The notes under the pieces: model-generated
Told to the model about the DNA's origin: nothing
The model's input: the letters and a program-made list of their open reading frames with translations, nothing else
Databases searched by the model: none
Part shown: positions 53,837 to 63,454 of the stretch, in pieces
Position numbering within the stretch: the first letter of the stretch is position 1
Layout of the letters: the number at the start of each line of letters is the position of its first letter
From: Caulobacteraceae bacterium
Lineage (GTDB): Bacteria > Pseudomonadota > Alphaproteobacteria > Caulobacterales > Caulobacteraceae
Reading direction: 5' to 3'
Assembly (NCBI GenBank): GCA_947475735.1
Contig: CANJLQ010000006.1
Location: 62,001-126,000 of the forward strand
DNA: 64,000 nucleotides
Made by a program: the position numbers and the translations under genes

Positions 53837-54433
53837 TTGCGCGCCAAGACCGTCGAAGATCGCGAAATCCTGGAGCTGGTCGATCCCGTCGCGGAATCGA
53901 TCGGTCTGGAGATCGTGCGCGTGCGGTTGATGGGCGGGACCCTGCGCCGTCGTCTGCAGGTCATGGCCGAACGGCCCGCCGACAACGACATCGCCGTCGA
54001 GGAGTGCGCGCGTCTCTCACGCGCCATGTCCGAGGTGCTGGACGCCGCCGACCCGATCGCGGGCGAATATCTGCTGGAGGTCTCGTCCCCCGGCATCGAC
54101 CGGCCCCTGACCCGGTTGAAGGATTTCGACCTGTTCGAGGGGCTGGAGGCGCGGCTGGAGACCGACCGGATGATCGAGGGGCGCAAGCGCTTCAAGGGCA
54201 TGCTGGCCGGGACGGAAGACAGCAACATCGCCATCGACCTGGACGGCGAGGACGACACCGCCCTGATCCCCTTCGACTGGCTGGTCGAGGCCAAGCTGGT
54301 GATGAACGACGCCCTTCTGAAGCGCGGGGCCGCGATCCGCGCCGCGCGGGGCGAACCTGAAGACGACGGGCTGCCACAAGGCGCGCCCGAAGACCGCAAC
54401 AAAACCACCGAGACCTCTGAGGACGACGCCTGA
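53837..54433 (+). CDS. rimP: RimP, ribosome maturation factor for the 30S subunit
   Basis: 198 residues if TTG at 53837 is used ([33 protein letters not shown], which is where the family starts). The frame is open from an ATG at 53732, but that would translate through the terminator at 53784. The signature [16 protein letters not shown] is clear. RimP binds the S12/S5 region during 30S assembly. Overlaps nusA by one base (TGATG). The C-terminal 40 residues are acidic and disordered. Confidence 0.9.
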   Translation: MRAKTVEDREILELVDPVAESIGLEIVRVRLMGGTLRRRLQVMAERPADNDIAVEECARLSRAMSEVLDAADPIAGEYLLEVSSPGIDRPLTRLKDFDLFEGLEARLETDRMIEGRKRFKGMLAGTEDSNIAIDLDGEDDTALIPFDWLVEAKLVMNDALLKRGAAIRAARGEPEDDGLPQGAPEDRNKTTETSEDDA

Positions 54434-56175
54434 TGGCCGTGACCGGTATTTCCGCCAATCGCCTGGAACTGCTCCAGATCGCCAACGCCGTGGCGCAGGA
54501 AAAGAACATCGACCGCGAGATCGTGATCGAGGCCCTGGAAGAGGCGATCCAGAAGGGCGCCAAGTCTCGTTACGGCGCGCACCACGACATCCGCGCCAAG
54601 ATCGATCCCAAGACCGGCGAACTGGCCCTGACGCGCCACGTCACCATCGTCGAGGACGATTGGCAGCCGGAAGACGAGCTGGAAGAGTTCAACGACAGCG
54701 CCATGGTGCGGCTGACCGATGCGTCCAAGCGCGATCCGGAGGCCGTGGTCGGCAAGGAATACGTCGAGGAGCTGCCGCCGTTCGAGTTCGGCCGCGTCCA
54801 GACCCAGATGGCCCGCCAGGTCATCACCGGTAAGGTCCGCGAGGCCGAGCGCGCCAACCAGTACGAAGAGTTCAAGGACCGCGTCGGCGAGATCGTCAAC
54901 GGTACGGTCAAGCGGGTCGAGTACGGCAACACCATCGTCGACCTGGGCCGGGGCGAAGGCATCATGCGCCGCGACCAGTCGATCCCGCGCGAGGTGTTTA
55001 ACATCGGCGACCGGATCCGCACCTACATCTATGACGTCCGGCCCGAGGCCAAGGGCCCGCAGATCATGCTGTCGCGGGCTCACCCCGGCTTCATGGCCAA
55101 GCTGTTCGCCCAGGAAGTGCCCGAGGTCTATGACGGCGTGATCGAGATCCGCGCCGCCGCCCGCGACGCCGGTTCGCGCGCCAAGATGGCTGTGCTGTCG
55201 AACGACAGCTCGATCGATCCCGTCGGCGCCTGCGTCGGCATGCGCGGCTCGCGCGTGCAGGCGGTCGTCGCCGAGCTGCAGGGCGAGAAGATCGACATCA
55301 TCCAGTGGAACAACGATGAGCCGACGTTCATCGTCAACGCCCTGGCTCCGGCCGAGGTGTCTAAGGTGGTGCTGGACGAAGAGGCCGATCGGGTCGAGGT
55401 CGTGGTGCCCGACGAGCAGCTGTCCCTGGCCATCGGCCGTCGCGGCCAGAATGTGCGCCTGGCCTCCCAGCTGACGGGCTGGCAGATCGACATCATCACC
55501 GAAAGCCAGGACTCCGAGCGTCGCCAGCGCGAGTTCACCGAGCGGACCCAGCTGTTCCAGGACGCCCTGGATGTTGATGAGGTCATCGCCCAGCTGCTGG
55601 TGACCGAAGGCTTCGCCACGGTCGAGGACCTGGCCTTCGTGGAATCCTATGAAGTCGCCGAGATCGAGGGCTTCGACGAGGACACGGCCGAGGAACTGCA
55701 GGCCCGCGCCCGCGACTTCCTCGAGCGTCAGGCCGCCGAGCTGGACGCCAAGCGCAAGGACCTTGGCGTCGAGGACGGCGTGATGGCCGTGCCGGGCGTG
55801 ACCGGGGCTATCGCCGTCGCCCTGGGCGAAGGCGGGATCAAGACCGTCGAGGATCTTGCCGACCTGGCCACCGACGAAATTCGCGGCGGCTACGAGGTCA
55901 AGAACGGCGAACGGGTGAAGGTGCCGGGCGTGCTGGAAAGCTTCAACCTGGCCCAGGAAGACGCCGAGATGCTGATCCTGCAGGCCCGCGTGGCCGCCGG
56001 CTGGATCGACGCCTCTGAACTGCCCCAGCCCGAGCCCGAATACGAGGAAGAGTATGCCGAGGGCGAATACGACCCCGAGGCCGTCTTCGACAGCGCCCCG
56101 GTCGAAGACTCCGCCCCCGCCGACGGTGACGCGGAGGCCTCGGACGAGGCGTCCGATCAGCCGCGCGACGCGTGA
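54433..56175 (+). CDS. nusA: NusA, transcription elongation/termination factor
   Basis: 580 residues. N-terminal RNA polymerase-binding domain ([19 protein letters not shown]...), S1 domain near 135-200 ([27 protein letters not shown]), and two KH domains ([16 protein letters not shown] and [16 protein letters not shown]). Two acidic C-terminal repeats follow with [24 protein letters not shown]. The final 40 residues are very acidic. It controls pausing, termination and antitermination. First large gene of the nusA-infB cluster. Confidence 0.97.
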   Translation: MAVTGISANRLELLQIANAVAQEKNIDREIVIEALEEAIQKGAKSRYGAHHDIRAKIDPKTGELALTRHVTIVEDDWQPEDELEEFNDSAMVRLTDASKRDPEAVVGKEYVEELPPFEFGRVQTQMARQVITGKVREAERANQYEEFKDRVGEIVNGTVKRVEYGNTIVDLGRGEGIMRRDQSIPREVFNIGDRIRTYIYDVRPEAKGPQIMLSRAHPGFMAKLFAQEVPEVYDGVIEIRAAARDAGSRAKMAVLSNDSSIDPVGACVGMRGSRVQAVVAELQGEKIDIIQWNNDEPTFIVNALAPAEVSKVVLDEEADRVEVVVPDEQLSLAIGRRGQNVRLASQLTGWQIDIITESQDSERRQREFTERTQLFQDALDVDEVIAQLLVTEGFATVEDLAFVESYEVAEIEGFDEDTAEELQARARDFLERQAAELDAKRKDLGVEDGVMAVPGVTGAIAVALGEGGIKTVEDLADLATDEIRGGYEVKNGERVKVPGVLESFNLAQEDAEMLILQARVAAGWIDASELPQPEPEYEEEYAEGEYDPEAVFDSAPVEDSAPADGDAEASDEASDQPRDA

Positions 56176-56193
56176 TGGGAGCCCGGGTCGTCC

Positions 56194-56871
56194 ATGGGTC
56201 TCGCCGCCGCGACATCGGATAGGGAGCGCCGCGACCTGGTCACGCACCAGGCGATGGACGAGACCTGTCTGATCCGCTTCGTGGCGGGCCCGGACGGCCA
56301 GGTGGCCCCGGATCTGGGGCGTAAGCTGCCGGGTCGCGGCATGTGGGTGGCGGCCGACCGCGCCTCGGTCGAGACGGCGGTGAAGAAGAACCTGTTCTCG
56401 CGCTCGGCCAAGGCGCAGCTGAAGCCGGCCGCCGACCTGGCCGACACGGTCGAGACGCTGCTGATCCGGCGCTGCCTGGACCAGCTGGGTCTTGCCCGGC
56501 GCGAGGGCGTGCTTATCTCGGGTTTCGAGAAATGCGCGGCGGCGATCCGGTCGGGCAAGGCCGCCTGGTTGATCGAGGCGTTGGACGGCGCAGCCGACGG
56601 GCGCGGCAAACTGCTCAATCTGGCCCGTCACCAGTCCACGCGGGTCTGCGGCGCCTTCAGCGCGGACGATTTGAGTTTGGCCCTCGGGCTGGAAAATGCG
56701 ATACACACCGTCCTGCTCGCCGGAGGGCGGGCAGATCGCTGGGGCCAGGAGGCCTCGCGGTTGGCGGGATTTCGACCGCTCCGCCCCCCGGAGTGGGGCC
56801 CCGACAGGGGTCTCGGCGGCGGGAGCGGGTCAGACGAAGACCCCGGAGATGAGCCTGAACGGGCGGACTGA
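56194..56871 (+). CDS. YlxR (DUF448) RNA-binding protein, L7Ae-like fusion
   Basis: 225 residues from ATG at 56194. The N-terminal YlxR domain (10-85) contains LIRFVAGPDGQVAPDLGRKLPGRGMWVAADR. A second domain of ribosomal-L7Ae type follows (90-180), with LGLARREGVLISGFEKCAAAIRSGKAAWLIEALDGA. The fused form is typical of alphaproteobacteria. It lies between nusA and infB. The tail is Gly/Asp-rich. A C-R-x-C-x-x-T motif of short YlxR proteins is missing. Confidence 0.88.
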   Translation: MGLAAATSDRERRDLVTHQAMDETCLIRFVAGPDGQVAPDLGRKLPGRGMWVAADRASVETAVKKNLFSRSAKAQLKPAADLADTVETLLIRRCLDQLGLARREGVLISGFEKCAAAIRSGKAAWLIEALDGAADGRGKLLNLARHQSTRVCGAFSADDLSLALGLENAIHTVLLAGGRADRWGQEASRLAGFRPLRPPEWGPDRGLGGGSGSDEDPGDEPERAD

Positions 56872-56981
56872 CGGGCGGGGCCTGACCTCATCTGAGGGCG
56901 GGGCGTCGCGCGGCTTTTTGTGTTTGACGAGACGATTTTGAACGACCGGCGGACTTCTCCGCCCACGAGTAAAGCGACCGG

Positions 56982-59900
56982 ATGAGCGACGAGAACGACA
57001 AGACCAACGACGGCCAGCAGCCTTCGGCCCCCACCGGAACCCCGTCGACGACGGGACCGCGGGCGCCGCTGAGCCTGAAGCCGCGCGCCGTGGGATCCGT
57101 CCCGACCGGCACCGTGCGCCAGAGCTTCAGCCACGGCCGCACCAAGACGGTGGCTGTCGAGATCAAGCGCCGTCCGGGTGCCCCGGCCGGCGGACACCAG
57201 CGTCCAGCCGGGTTCGACGTCGCGCGCCCTCGCTCCGACGCCCCCGCCCCGCAGGCCGCCGCGCCGCGTCCGCAGGTGCAGCAGCCCGCCGGGGGACGCC
57301 TGTCCAACGAGGAGCAAGAAGCCCGTCGTCGCGCCATCGAACTGGCGACACAGGCCCAGGCCGAGCGCGCCGCCGCCCAGGCCGCCGAACAGGCGCGCCG
57401 CGACGCCGCCGCCCGCGAGCAGGCCGCCGCCGCCGAACGCACCGCCAGCGCCGCCCAGGCCGAGGCCGCCGCCGCCCGCGCCGCCGCCGAAGCCGCCCGC
57501 GCCGAAGCCTCCAAGCTGACCGCCGCCGCTCCGGCCAAGCCTCCGGCACGGGCGCCGCTGGCCGCCAAGCCGGCTCCGGCCGCGCCCACGCCCGCTCCTG
57601 AAGCTGCGCCGGTCGCTGCGGCCCCGGCCCCCGCAGCTCCGGCCGCCCCGCCGCGTCCTGCTCCGCCCGCCCGCCCGGTCGTCAACTTCGGCCAGCGCGT
57701 GCCCAAGGCCCCCAATCCGGCCCGTGCCCCGATCGACCGCCCGGCTTTCGGCGCGCGTTCCGCGCGTGAAGAGGCCATGGGCGGCGGTGAGCGCGCCTAT
57801 TCCGACCGGCCCCAGGGCGCCCGCCCGCCGGCGCGTCCGGCCGAGCCTGTCCGCTATTCGGCCCTGACGCCGCGTCCGGCCCCCGGTGCCGCCCGTCCCG
57901 GCGCCGCCCGTACCGGACCGGGCGGCCGTCCCGCCCCCAATGCGCCGCCCGCCGAGCCCAACGTCCTGCGGCCCAGCCGCGCGCCGGGGGCCGCGTCCGG
58001 CCGCCCTGGCAAGCCTGGCGAGGAGGATCGCGACAAGCGTTTCTCGGACGCCGGCAAGGCCGTCAGCCGCACCCGCGGCGAGCCCAAGCGCCGCGAAGGC
58101 CGCCTGACCATCCAGGCCGTGGCCGGCGGAGACGAGGACGCCGCCGAGCGGATGCGCTCGCTGGCCTCGGTCCGCCGCGCCCGCGAACGCGAGAAGGAAA
58201 AGCGCAAGGGCGGCTCGACCGACGCGCCGAACCGTCCGCGCGAGGTCGTCATCCCCGACGTCATCACCGTGCAGGAGCTGTCCAACCGGATGGCCGTGCG
58301 CGGCGTCGACATCATCAAATTCCTGATGAAGCAGGGCCTGATGATGAAGATCAATGACGTGATCGACACCGACACGGCCGAGCTGGTCGCCGACGAATAC
58401 GGCATGACGGTCCGCCGCGTGTCCGAGTCCGACGTCGAAGAGGGCTTCCTGTCCGACGCTGTGGACGACGAGGCGACGACGCCTCGCGCCCCGGTCGTGG
58501 CCATCATGGGCCACGTCGACCACGGCAAGACCTCGCTGCTCGACGCCCTTCGCACCACCGACGTGGCGGCGGGCGAGGCCGGCGGCATCACCCAGCACAT
58601 CGGCGCCTATCAGGTGAAGACGCCGTCGGGCGAGGCCGTGACCTTCCTGGACACGCCAGGCCACGCGGCCTTCAGCGCCATGCGGACGCGCGGCGCCAAT
58701 GTGACCGACATCGTCATCCTGGTGGTGGCGGCCGACGACGGGGTCATGCCCCAGACGATCGAGTCGATCTCCCACGCCAAGGCGGCGGGGGCTCCGATCA
58801 TCGTGGCCGTCAACAAGATCGACAAGCCCGAGGCCGATCCTCAGAAGGTCGTCAACGAACTGCTGCAGTACGAGATCATCGGCGAGGCCCTGGGTGGCGA
58901 CACCCAGATCGTCGAGGTCTCGGCCAAGGCCCGCACCAACCTGGACGGCCTGATCGAAGCCATTCTGCTGCAGGCCGAGGTCATGGACCTGAAAGCCGAT
59001 CCCGAGCGGGCGGCCGAGGGCGTGGTCATCGAGGCCAAGCTGGACAAGGGACGCGGCCCCGTGGCCACCGTCCTGGTCAAGCGCGGCACCCTGCAGCGCG
59101 GCGACATCGTCGTGGCCGGCTCGTCCTGGGGCAAGGTGCGCGCCCTGCTGAACGAGCGCGGCGAACAGCTGAAGGAAGCCGGGCCTTCGGTCCCGGTCGA
59201 AATCCTGGGTCTGGACGAGGCGCCGTCGCCGGGCGACGTCTTCGCCACCGTCGAGAGCGAGGCCCGCGCCCGCGAACTGACCGAGTTCCGCGCCCGCCAG
59301 AAGCGCGAAAAGGCCACCGGCGGCATCAATCAGGTCAGCCTGGTCGACATGATGGCCAAGCTGGGCTCCAAGAAGATCTCGGAGCTGCCGGTCCTCATCA
59401 AGTCCGACGTCCAGGGCTCGGGCGAGGCCATCCAGGGCTCGCTGGAGAAGATGGGCAACGACGAGGTCCGGGCCCGCGTGGTCTATTCCGGCGCCGGCGG
59501 CATCACCGAGAGCGACGTCCAGCTGGCCAAGTCGGCCGGGGCGCCGATCCTGGGCTTCAACGTTCGTGCGTCGAAGCAGGCCAAGGATCTCGCCGACCGC
59601 GAGGGCGTGGAGATCCGATACTATTCGATCATCTACGACCTGCTGGACGACATGAAGGGCGTGCTCTCGGGCATGCTGGCTCCGCTCCAGCGCGAGACCT
59701 TCCTCGGCAACGCCGCCGTTCTCCAGGTCTTCGACATCTCCAAGACCGGCAAGATCGCCGGCTGCCGGGTGTCGGAGGGCGTGGTCAGGAAGGGCGCCAA
59801 GGTCCGGATCATCCGCGAGGACGTCGTCGTCCTGGAACTGGGCACGCTGGCGACGCTCAAGCGGTTCAAGGACGAGGTCAACGAGGTCCCGTCGGGCCAG

Positions 59901-59993
59901 GAGTGCGGCATGCATTTCCAGGGCTTCCAGGACATCAAGGTCGGCGACTACATCGAGTGCTTCACCGTCGAAGAGGTCAAGCGGACGCTCTAA
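56982..59993 (+). CDS. infB: translation initiation factor IF-2
   Basis: 1003 residues. A long, low-complexity Ala/Pro/Arg/Glu N-terminal half (about 1-410), then the IF2 N-terminal domain '[16 protein letters not shown]', G1 GHVDHGKT (510-517) and later [12 protein letters not shown] and [11 protein letters not shown]-terminal domains II-IV finish with VKRTL. It places fMet-tRNA on the 30S subunit. The N-terminal low-complexity stretch is GC-rich enough to give long reading frames on other strands, which are not real genes. Confidence 0.97.
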   Translation: MSDENDKTNDGQQPSAPTGTPSTTGPRAPLSLKPRAVGSVPTGTVRQSFSHGRTKTVAVEIKRRPGAPAGGHQRPAGFDVARPRSDAPAPQAAAPRPQVQQPAGGRLSNEEQEARRRAIELATQAQAERAAAQAAEQARRDAAAREQAAAAERTASAAQAEAAAARAAAEAARAEASKLTAAAPAKPPARAPLAAKPAPAAPTPAPEAAPVAAAPAPAAPAAPPRPAPPARPVVNFGQRVPKAPNPARAPIDRPAFGARSAREEAMGGGERAYSDRPQGARPPARPAEPVRYSALTPRPAPGAARPGAARTGPGGRPAPNAPPAEPNVLRPSRAPGAASGRPGKPGEEDRDKRFSDAGKAVSRTRGEPKRREGRLTIQAVAGGDEDAAERMRSLASVRRAREREKEKRKGGSTDAPNRPREVVIPDVITVQELSNRMAVRGVDIIKFLMKQGLMMKINDVIDTDTAELVADEYGMTVRRVSESDVEEGFLSDAVDDEATTPRAPVVAIMGHVDHGKTSLLDALRTTDVAAGEAGGITQHIGAYQVKTPSGEAVTFLDTPGHAAFSAMRTRGANVTDIVILVVAADDGVMPQTIESISHAKAAGAPIIVAVNKIDKPEADPQKVVNELLQYEIIGEALGGDTQIVEVSAKARTNLDGLIEAILLQAEVMDLKADPERAAEGVVIEAKLDKGRGPVATVLVKRGTLQRGDIVVAGSSWGKVRALLNERGEQLKEAGPSVPVEILGLDEAPSPGDVFATVESEARARELTEFRARQKREKATGGINQVSLVDMMAKLGSKKISELPVLIKSDVQGSGEAIQGSLEKMGNDEVRARVVYSGAGGITESDVQLAKSAGAPILGFNVRASKQAKDLADREGVEIRYYSIIYDLLDDMKGVLSGMLAPLQRETFLGNAAVLQVFDISKTGKIAGCRVSEGVVRKGAKVRIIREDVVVLELGTLATLKRFKDEVNEVPSGQECGMHFQGFQDIKVGDYIECFTVEEVKRTL

Positions 59994-60021
59994 GGAGCGA
60001 CGCGCGCCGCTTGATTGATGT

Positions 60022-60056
60022 GTCTCCTCCCCATCGCTTCGCGACGGGGAGGAGAC
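60022..60056. repeat. REP-like hairpin after infB (family 2 copy)
   Basis: GTCTCCTCCCC and GGGGAGGAGAC form an 11-base perfect stem with an inner TCGC/GCGA. It lies 29 bases after the infB stop and has no T-run. The relative copy is at 19226-19254. Confidence 0.65.
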
Positions 60057-60101
60057 GGACCCCGCCTCCCTTCCGCCACGGATCGCGGTATCAGTGCGGT
60101 G

Positions 60102-60596
60102 ATGCGTCGTTTGATCCCCGCCCTGTGCCTCGTCCTCGCCGCCACGCCCGCGGCGGCGGACACGCGCCTGCTCGCCTTCGACCCCGCCGATCGGGTCACC
60201 CGCGCCCTGACGCGGGGGGTGACCCTGGAGGTGGATCGTGGGTGGTTCGGCGCGATCACGGTGCGGCGGATCCTGTCGACGACCGCGCGCGGCTCGGCCG
60301 ACATCCAGCGCGGTGGGCCGGACGAGGCCCGGCGGGTCCTGCCCGAGGGCGCGTCCGAGGCCAGTGTCTATACGATCCCCATGGAGGGCGACGGGCGCGG
60401 ACTGGCGCGGGCCCTGTGTCCCGGTGCCGACGCCACCTTCCTGGTGCTGGGCCGGGTCCGAGCGGGCCGCCCCATCGACATGCATGCCACGGGCCGCTGG
60501 GCCGACGGGACGTTCCGGCACTGCGTGACTCTGTCCTACCTGTATCGCGGCGAATGGAGCGCAGGGTCGCGCTCGACGGTGGCCGAGACACCCTGA
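60102..60596 (+). CDS. secreted hypothetical protein
   Basis: 164 residues. Signal peptide [20 protein letters not shown] with cleavage after Ala18 or 19. The mature part has [24 protein letters not shown] and ends [13 protein letters not shown] do not recognise the family. The ATG at 60102 is chosen over 60015, since the first 29 residues overlap a repeat and would bury the signal peptide. Overlaps the next gene (TGATG). Confidence 0.68.
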   Translation: MRRLIPALCLVLAATPAAADTRLLAFDPADRVTRALTRGVTLEVDRGWFGAITVRRILSTTARGSADIQRGGPDEARRVLPEGASEASVYTIPMEGDGRGLARALCPGADATFLVLGRVRAGRPIDMHATGRWADGTFRHCVTLSYLYRGEWSAGSRSTVAETP

Positions 60597-61264
60597 TGCG
60601 AGGGGCTGGGGGGCTGTTGCTGGCGGGGCTGCTTGGGCTGATGGCGGGTCTGTGGACCTGGACCCGGCCGGGGGCGGAGATGCCGCCACGCGCGGGCCAG
60701 GCGGTCACGGTCCATGTGCTGAACAATGGCTTTAACACCGATCTGGCGGTGCCACGCGCGGCGCTTGAGGCCGGTGGCGGGCCGCTGGCCGACGCCTCGC
60801 GCTCGGTCGGGCTGGGCGACTGGGTCTTGATCGGCTGGGGCGACGCGACCTTTTTCGTCGACACCTCGCCGATGGAGGGGCGGATTCCGGACGGCCTGCG
60901 CGCCTTCTTCCGGCCGGGCAACCCCTCGGTCGTGATGCTGGACCCCGAGACGGGCGACCCCGCGCGCCGGTTTCCGGCCGAGCGTCGTCGGACCCTGACC
61001 CTGTCGCCCCAGGCCTTCGAAGGTCTGCGCGGCCGGGTCGAGGCGTCGCTGGCGCTGAGTGACGGTCGCCCGCGTTTGTCGATGGCGCGAGAGGGGGCCG
61101 GCGCGCGGTTCTTCGCCAGCCACGAGCATTTCTGGATCGGCTATCTGTGCAACGCCTGGACGGCGCGGGTGCTGAACGCGGCGGGCTTTGACATCCGCCC
61201 GCTGCGGGCCGTGACGGCGGGCGAGGTGGTCGCGACGGTGGACAGGGCGGCCGCACAGGCCTAG
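60596..61264 (+). CDS. DUF2459/TIGR02117-type protein
   Basis: 222 residues with an N-terminal transmembrane or signal segment ([20 protein letters not shown]). Then [19 protein letters not shown] and [19 protein letters not shown], which are marks of the DUF2459 family (V..N.GFH(T)D..LP, and W..IGWGD..FY). A late [16 protein letters not shown] holds a possible Cys residue. Function is unknown; I infer an envelope location. Start overlaps the previous stop. Confidence 0.82.
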   Translation: MRGAGGLLLAGLLGLMAGLWTWTRPGAEMPPRAGQAVTVHVLNNGFNTDLAVPRAALEAGGGPLADASRSVGLGDWVLIGWGDATFFVDTSPMEGRIPDGLRAFFRPGNPSVVMLDPETGDPARRFPAERRRTLTLSPQAFEGLRGRVEASLALSDGRPRLSMAREGAGARFFASHEHFWIGYLCNAWTARVLNAAGFDIRPLRAVTAGEVVATVDRAAAQA

Positions 61265-61324
61265 ACCGCCCGCCTTTCGCTTTCCGAGCCGGGTCCGATC
61301 CCCGGCGGCGAACAGGATGACGCC

Positions 61325-61771
61325 ATGAGCAACCGCAAGCCCAAGACCAAAGCCACCGCCGGTCTGGTCAGCCAGCGCCAGCTACGCGCCTCGGAGATGA
61401 TCCGCCACGCCCTGGTCGAGGTCATGCGCGAGAACGAGATCCGCGATCCGGCCCTGGTCGGGGTCTCGGTAACCGTGACCGAGGTGCGTCTGTCGCCGGA
61501 CCTGAAGCACGCCACCTGTTTCGTCGAGCCCCTGGGCGCCGGGATCGAGACCTCGGACACGGCGGGACATATCGACGAAATCGTCAAGGCGCTGAACGCC
61601 CATGCGAAGTTCCTGCGCGGGGCGCTGGGTCGGCACATCGACATGCGCTTCACACCGGACCTGCGGTTTCGCCACGACGAGAGCTTCGCCGCCGCCGAGC
61701 GGCTGAACCGCCTGCTGGACGACCCCCGCGTCCGCGCCGACGTCGCCCCGCCGGTCGAGGACGAGGAATGA
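61325..61771 (+). CDS. rbfA: ribosome-binding factor A
   Basis: 148 residues. SQRQLRASEMIRHALVEVMRENEIRDP, then a KH-type fold (VSVTVTEVRLSPDLKHATCFVEPLG) and RFTPDLRFRHDESFAAAERLNRLL. It matures the 16S rRNA 5' end in cold conditions. The stop codon touches the palindromic repeat that separates it from truB. Confidence 0.95.
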   Translation: MSNRKPKTKATAGLVSQRQLRASEMIRHALVEVMRENEIRDPALVGVSVTVTEVRLSPDLKHATCFVEPLGAGIETSDTAGHIDEIVKALNAHAKFLRGALGRHIDMRFTPDLRFRHDESFAAAERLNRLLDDPRVRADVAPPVEDEE

Positions 61772-61903
61772 TCCTCACCCGTAGGGGGAGGGGGACCGCA
61801 GCGCCCTTGCGCTGGGGTGGAGGGGGGCAACTCCAGACTCCGGCGCGCGCGGTGAGCCCCCTCCACCACTTTGTGGTCCCCCTCCCCCAACGGGGGAGGA
61901 TTT
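61771..61903. repeat. REP-like long palindromic repeat, copy 2 (rbfA-truB spacer)
   Basis: A 133-base inverted repeat closely related to copy 1 at 12086-12215. Left arm begins ATCCTCACCC and right arm ends GGGGGAGGAT. Inner segments GGTGGAGGGGGCA and GAGCCCCCTCCACC pair; the right arm again has CCACTTTGTGG next to TCCCCCTCCCCC. The right end provides the truB ribosome binding site. Confidence 0.8.
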
Positions 61904-61910
61904 AGTCATG
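61892..61910 (+). promoter_or_regulatory. repeat-derived ribosome binding site of truB
   Basis: GGAGG at 61895-61899 is the end of the repeat and lies 8 bases before the ATG at 61908, the same spacing as in copy 1 before holA. Confidence 0.7.
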
Positions 61911-62840
61911 GGCCGTCGCAAGAAGGGCAATCCCGTCCACGGCTGGGTCTGCCTGGACAAGCCGTTCGAGATGGGATCGACCGAGGCGGTGACCCGGGTA
62001 CGCCGTCTCTTCGACGCGCAGAAGGCCGGTCACGCCGGGACGCTGGACCCGCTGGCCAGCGGCATCCTGCCGATCGCGCTGGGCGAGGCGACCAAGACCG
62101 TCCCCTTCATGATGGAGGCGCAGAAGGTCTATCGCTTTACCATCAACTGGGGCGTCTCGACCGACAGCGTGGACCGCGAGGGCGAGATCATCGGGCGCTC
62201 GGACGTTCGGCCGACGGTCGAGGCGGTGCGCGCGGCCCTGCCGGCCCTCGTCGGCGAGATCGACCAGACCCCGCCCCGCTTCAGCGCCATCAAGGTCGAC
62301 GGTCAGCGCGCCTACGACCTGGCCCGCGACGGCGCGGACTTCGAGCTGGAAAGTCGCCGGGTGACGATCCACTCCGCCGAGGTCACTGACGCGCCGGACG
62401 CGGATCATGTCGAGCTGACCATCGGCACCGGCAAGGGCGTCTACGTCCGGTCGCTGGCGCGGGATCTGGCGGTCATGCTGGGAGCCGAAGGGCATGTCTC
62501 GGCCCTGCGCCGCGAGCGGGTGGGGCCATTCTCGACGGAAAACGCCGTCACGCTGGATTTCCTGACCGATCTGGTGCATAGGGACGCCGCCTTTGAGGGT
62601 ATACTGCCCATCGCGACCGCCCTGGACGACATCCCGGAGTTGGCCGTGACGGATCAGGACGCCCTCTCGCTTCGGCAGGGACGGCCGATCGTTCTGCTCC
62701 CCCGACAGGTTGAAACCCTGAAGAGTCGCCTCACCGGCGGCTCTCGCACTGTTTCCGCCTTTCAGGGACAGACCCTCGTCGCTCTCGGTCAGTTGCGGGC
62801 CGGCCGGCTAGAACCCGACCGCGTTTTCAACCTGTCCTGA
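61908..62840 (+). CDS. truB: tRNA pseudouridine-55 synthase
   Basis: 310 residues. Catalytic Asp47 in GHAGTLDPLASGILP, then KVYRFTINWGVSTDS and later GTGKGVYVRSLARDLAVMLG. It converts U55 of tRNA to pseudouridine. A C-terminal extension follows the PUA-like part, ending DRVFNLS. ATG at 61908 has the repeat-derived site. Confidence 0.95.
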   Translation: MGRRKKGNPVHGWVCLDKPFEMGSTEAVTRVRRLFDAQKAGHAGTLDPLASGILPIALGEATKTVPFMMEAQKVYRFTINWGVSTDSVDREGEIIGRSDVRPTVEAVRAALPALVGEIDQTPPRFSAIKVDGQRAYDLARDGADFELESRRVTIHSAEVTDAPDADHVELTIGTGKGVYVRSLARDLAVMLGAEGHVSALRRERVGPFSTENAVTLDFLTDLVHRDAAFEGILPIATALDDIPELAVTDQDALSLRQGRPIVLLPRQVETLKSRLTGGSRTVSAFQGQTLVALGQLRAGRLEPDRVFNLS

Positions 62841-62871
62841 CGTATCCCCGCGGGGACCAGAGGGGCACTTC

Positions 62872-62925
62872 CGGGGCTTAAGCAGCGAGGTGCCGCGCAC
62901 CGAGCGTTAGCCCCCAGAAAGGAAG
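62872..62925 (+). promoter_or_regulatory. structured leader of rpsO
   Basis: GGGGCT and AGCCCC enclose a hairpin GGTGC-CGC-GCACC just before AAAGGAAG and the rpsO ATG. Leaders like this are commonly bound by S15 for autoregulation; this one is judged by eye only. Confidence 0.4.
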
Positions 62926-62930
62926 CTACG

Positions 62931-63200
62931 ATGTCGATCACTGCTGAACGCAAGCAGGAAGTCATCAATGACAACGCCCGCACTGCGGGTGACACTGGCT
63001 CGGCCGAGGTCCAGGTCGCGATCCTGTCGGAACGCATCGCCAACCTGACCGAGCACTTCAAGACCCACAAGAAGGACAACCACTCGCGCCGCGGCCTGCT
63101 CAAGATGGTCTCGCAGCGTCGTCGCCTTCTGGACCACCTGGTGAAGGTCGATCGGGAGCGTTACACCGCCCTGATCACCAAGCTGAACCTGCGCCGCTAA
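62931..63200 (+). CDS. rpsO: 30S ribosomal protein S15
   Basis: 89 residues, the family length. [58 protein letters not shown] is unmistakable. S15 binds the central domain of 16S rRNA. It has a strong AAAGGAAG ribosome binding site and lies between truB and pnp, as in most proteobacteria. Confidence 0.98.
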   Translation: MSITAERKQEVINDNARTAGDTGSAEVQVAILSERIANLTEHFKTHKKDNHSRRGLLKMVSQRRRLLDHLVKVDRERYTALITKLNLRR

Positions 63201-63223
63201 GCGCAGCACGCGGAAACAGTTTC

Positions 63224-63253
63224 GAGGCGCGGGCCATGTCCGCGCCTCTTTCC
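63224..63253 (+). terminator. hairpin terminator between rpsO and pnp
   Basis: GAGGCGCGG, GCCATGT loop, CCGCGCCTC (perfect 9-base stem), then TTTCC. A weak T-run: partial read-through into pnp is likely, as known for rpsO-pnp in other bacteria. Confidence 0.75.
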
Positions 63254-63454
63254 GCATCAAGAGACCGGCGCGCAGCGGTTCTGAACTGCGCAGACGCGAG
63301 GGCCAGACCGGTCCTCTCCTTACGAGCTTTTCGCCATGGGGCGAGGGGCTCCTGGATCGAAGGACTGAACACCCGACGCTCCTGCCCGCTCTTGGGCGCA
63401 CCCACTGATGGGACTCCGCCGGGAATACGCCCGCCGGAACACGAAAGACGAAAC

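Noticed and set aside
56628..60689. A 1353-codon minus-strand frame opposite infB
   Set aside because: Same effect of high GC third positions; the translation is low-complexity and infB is certain.
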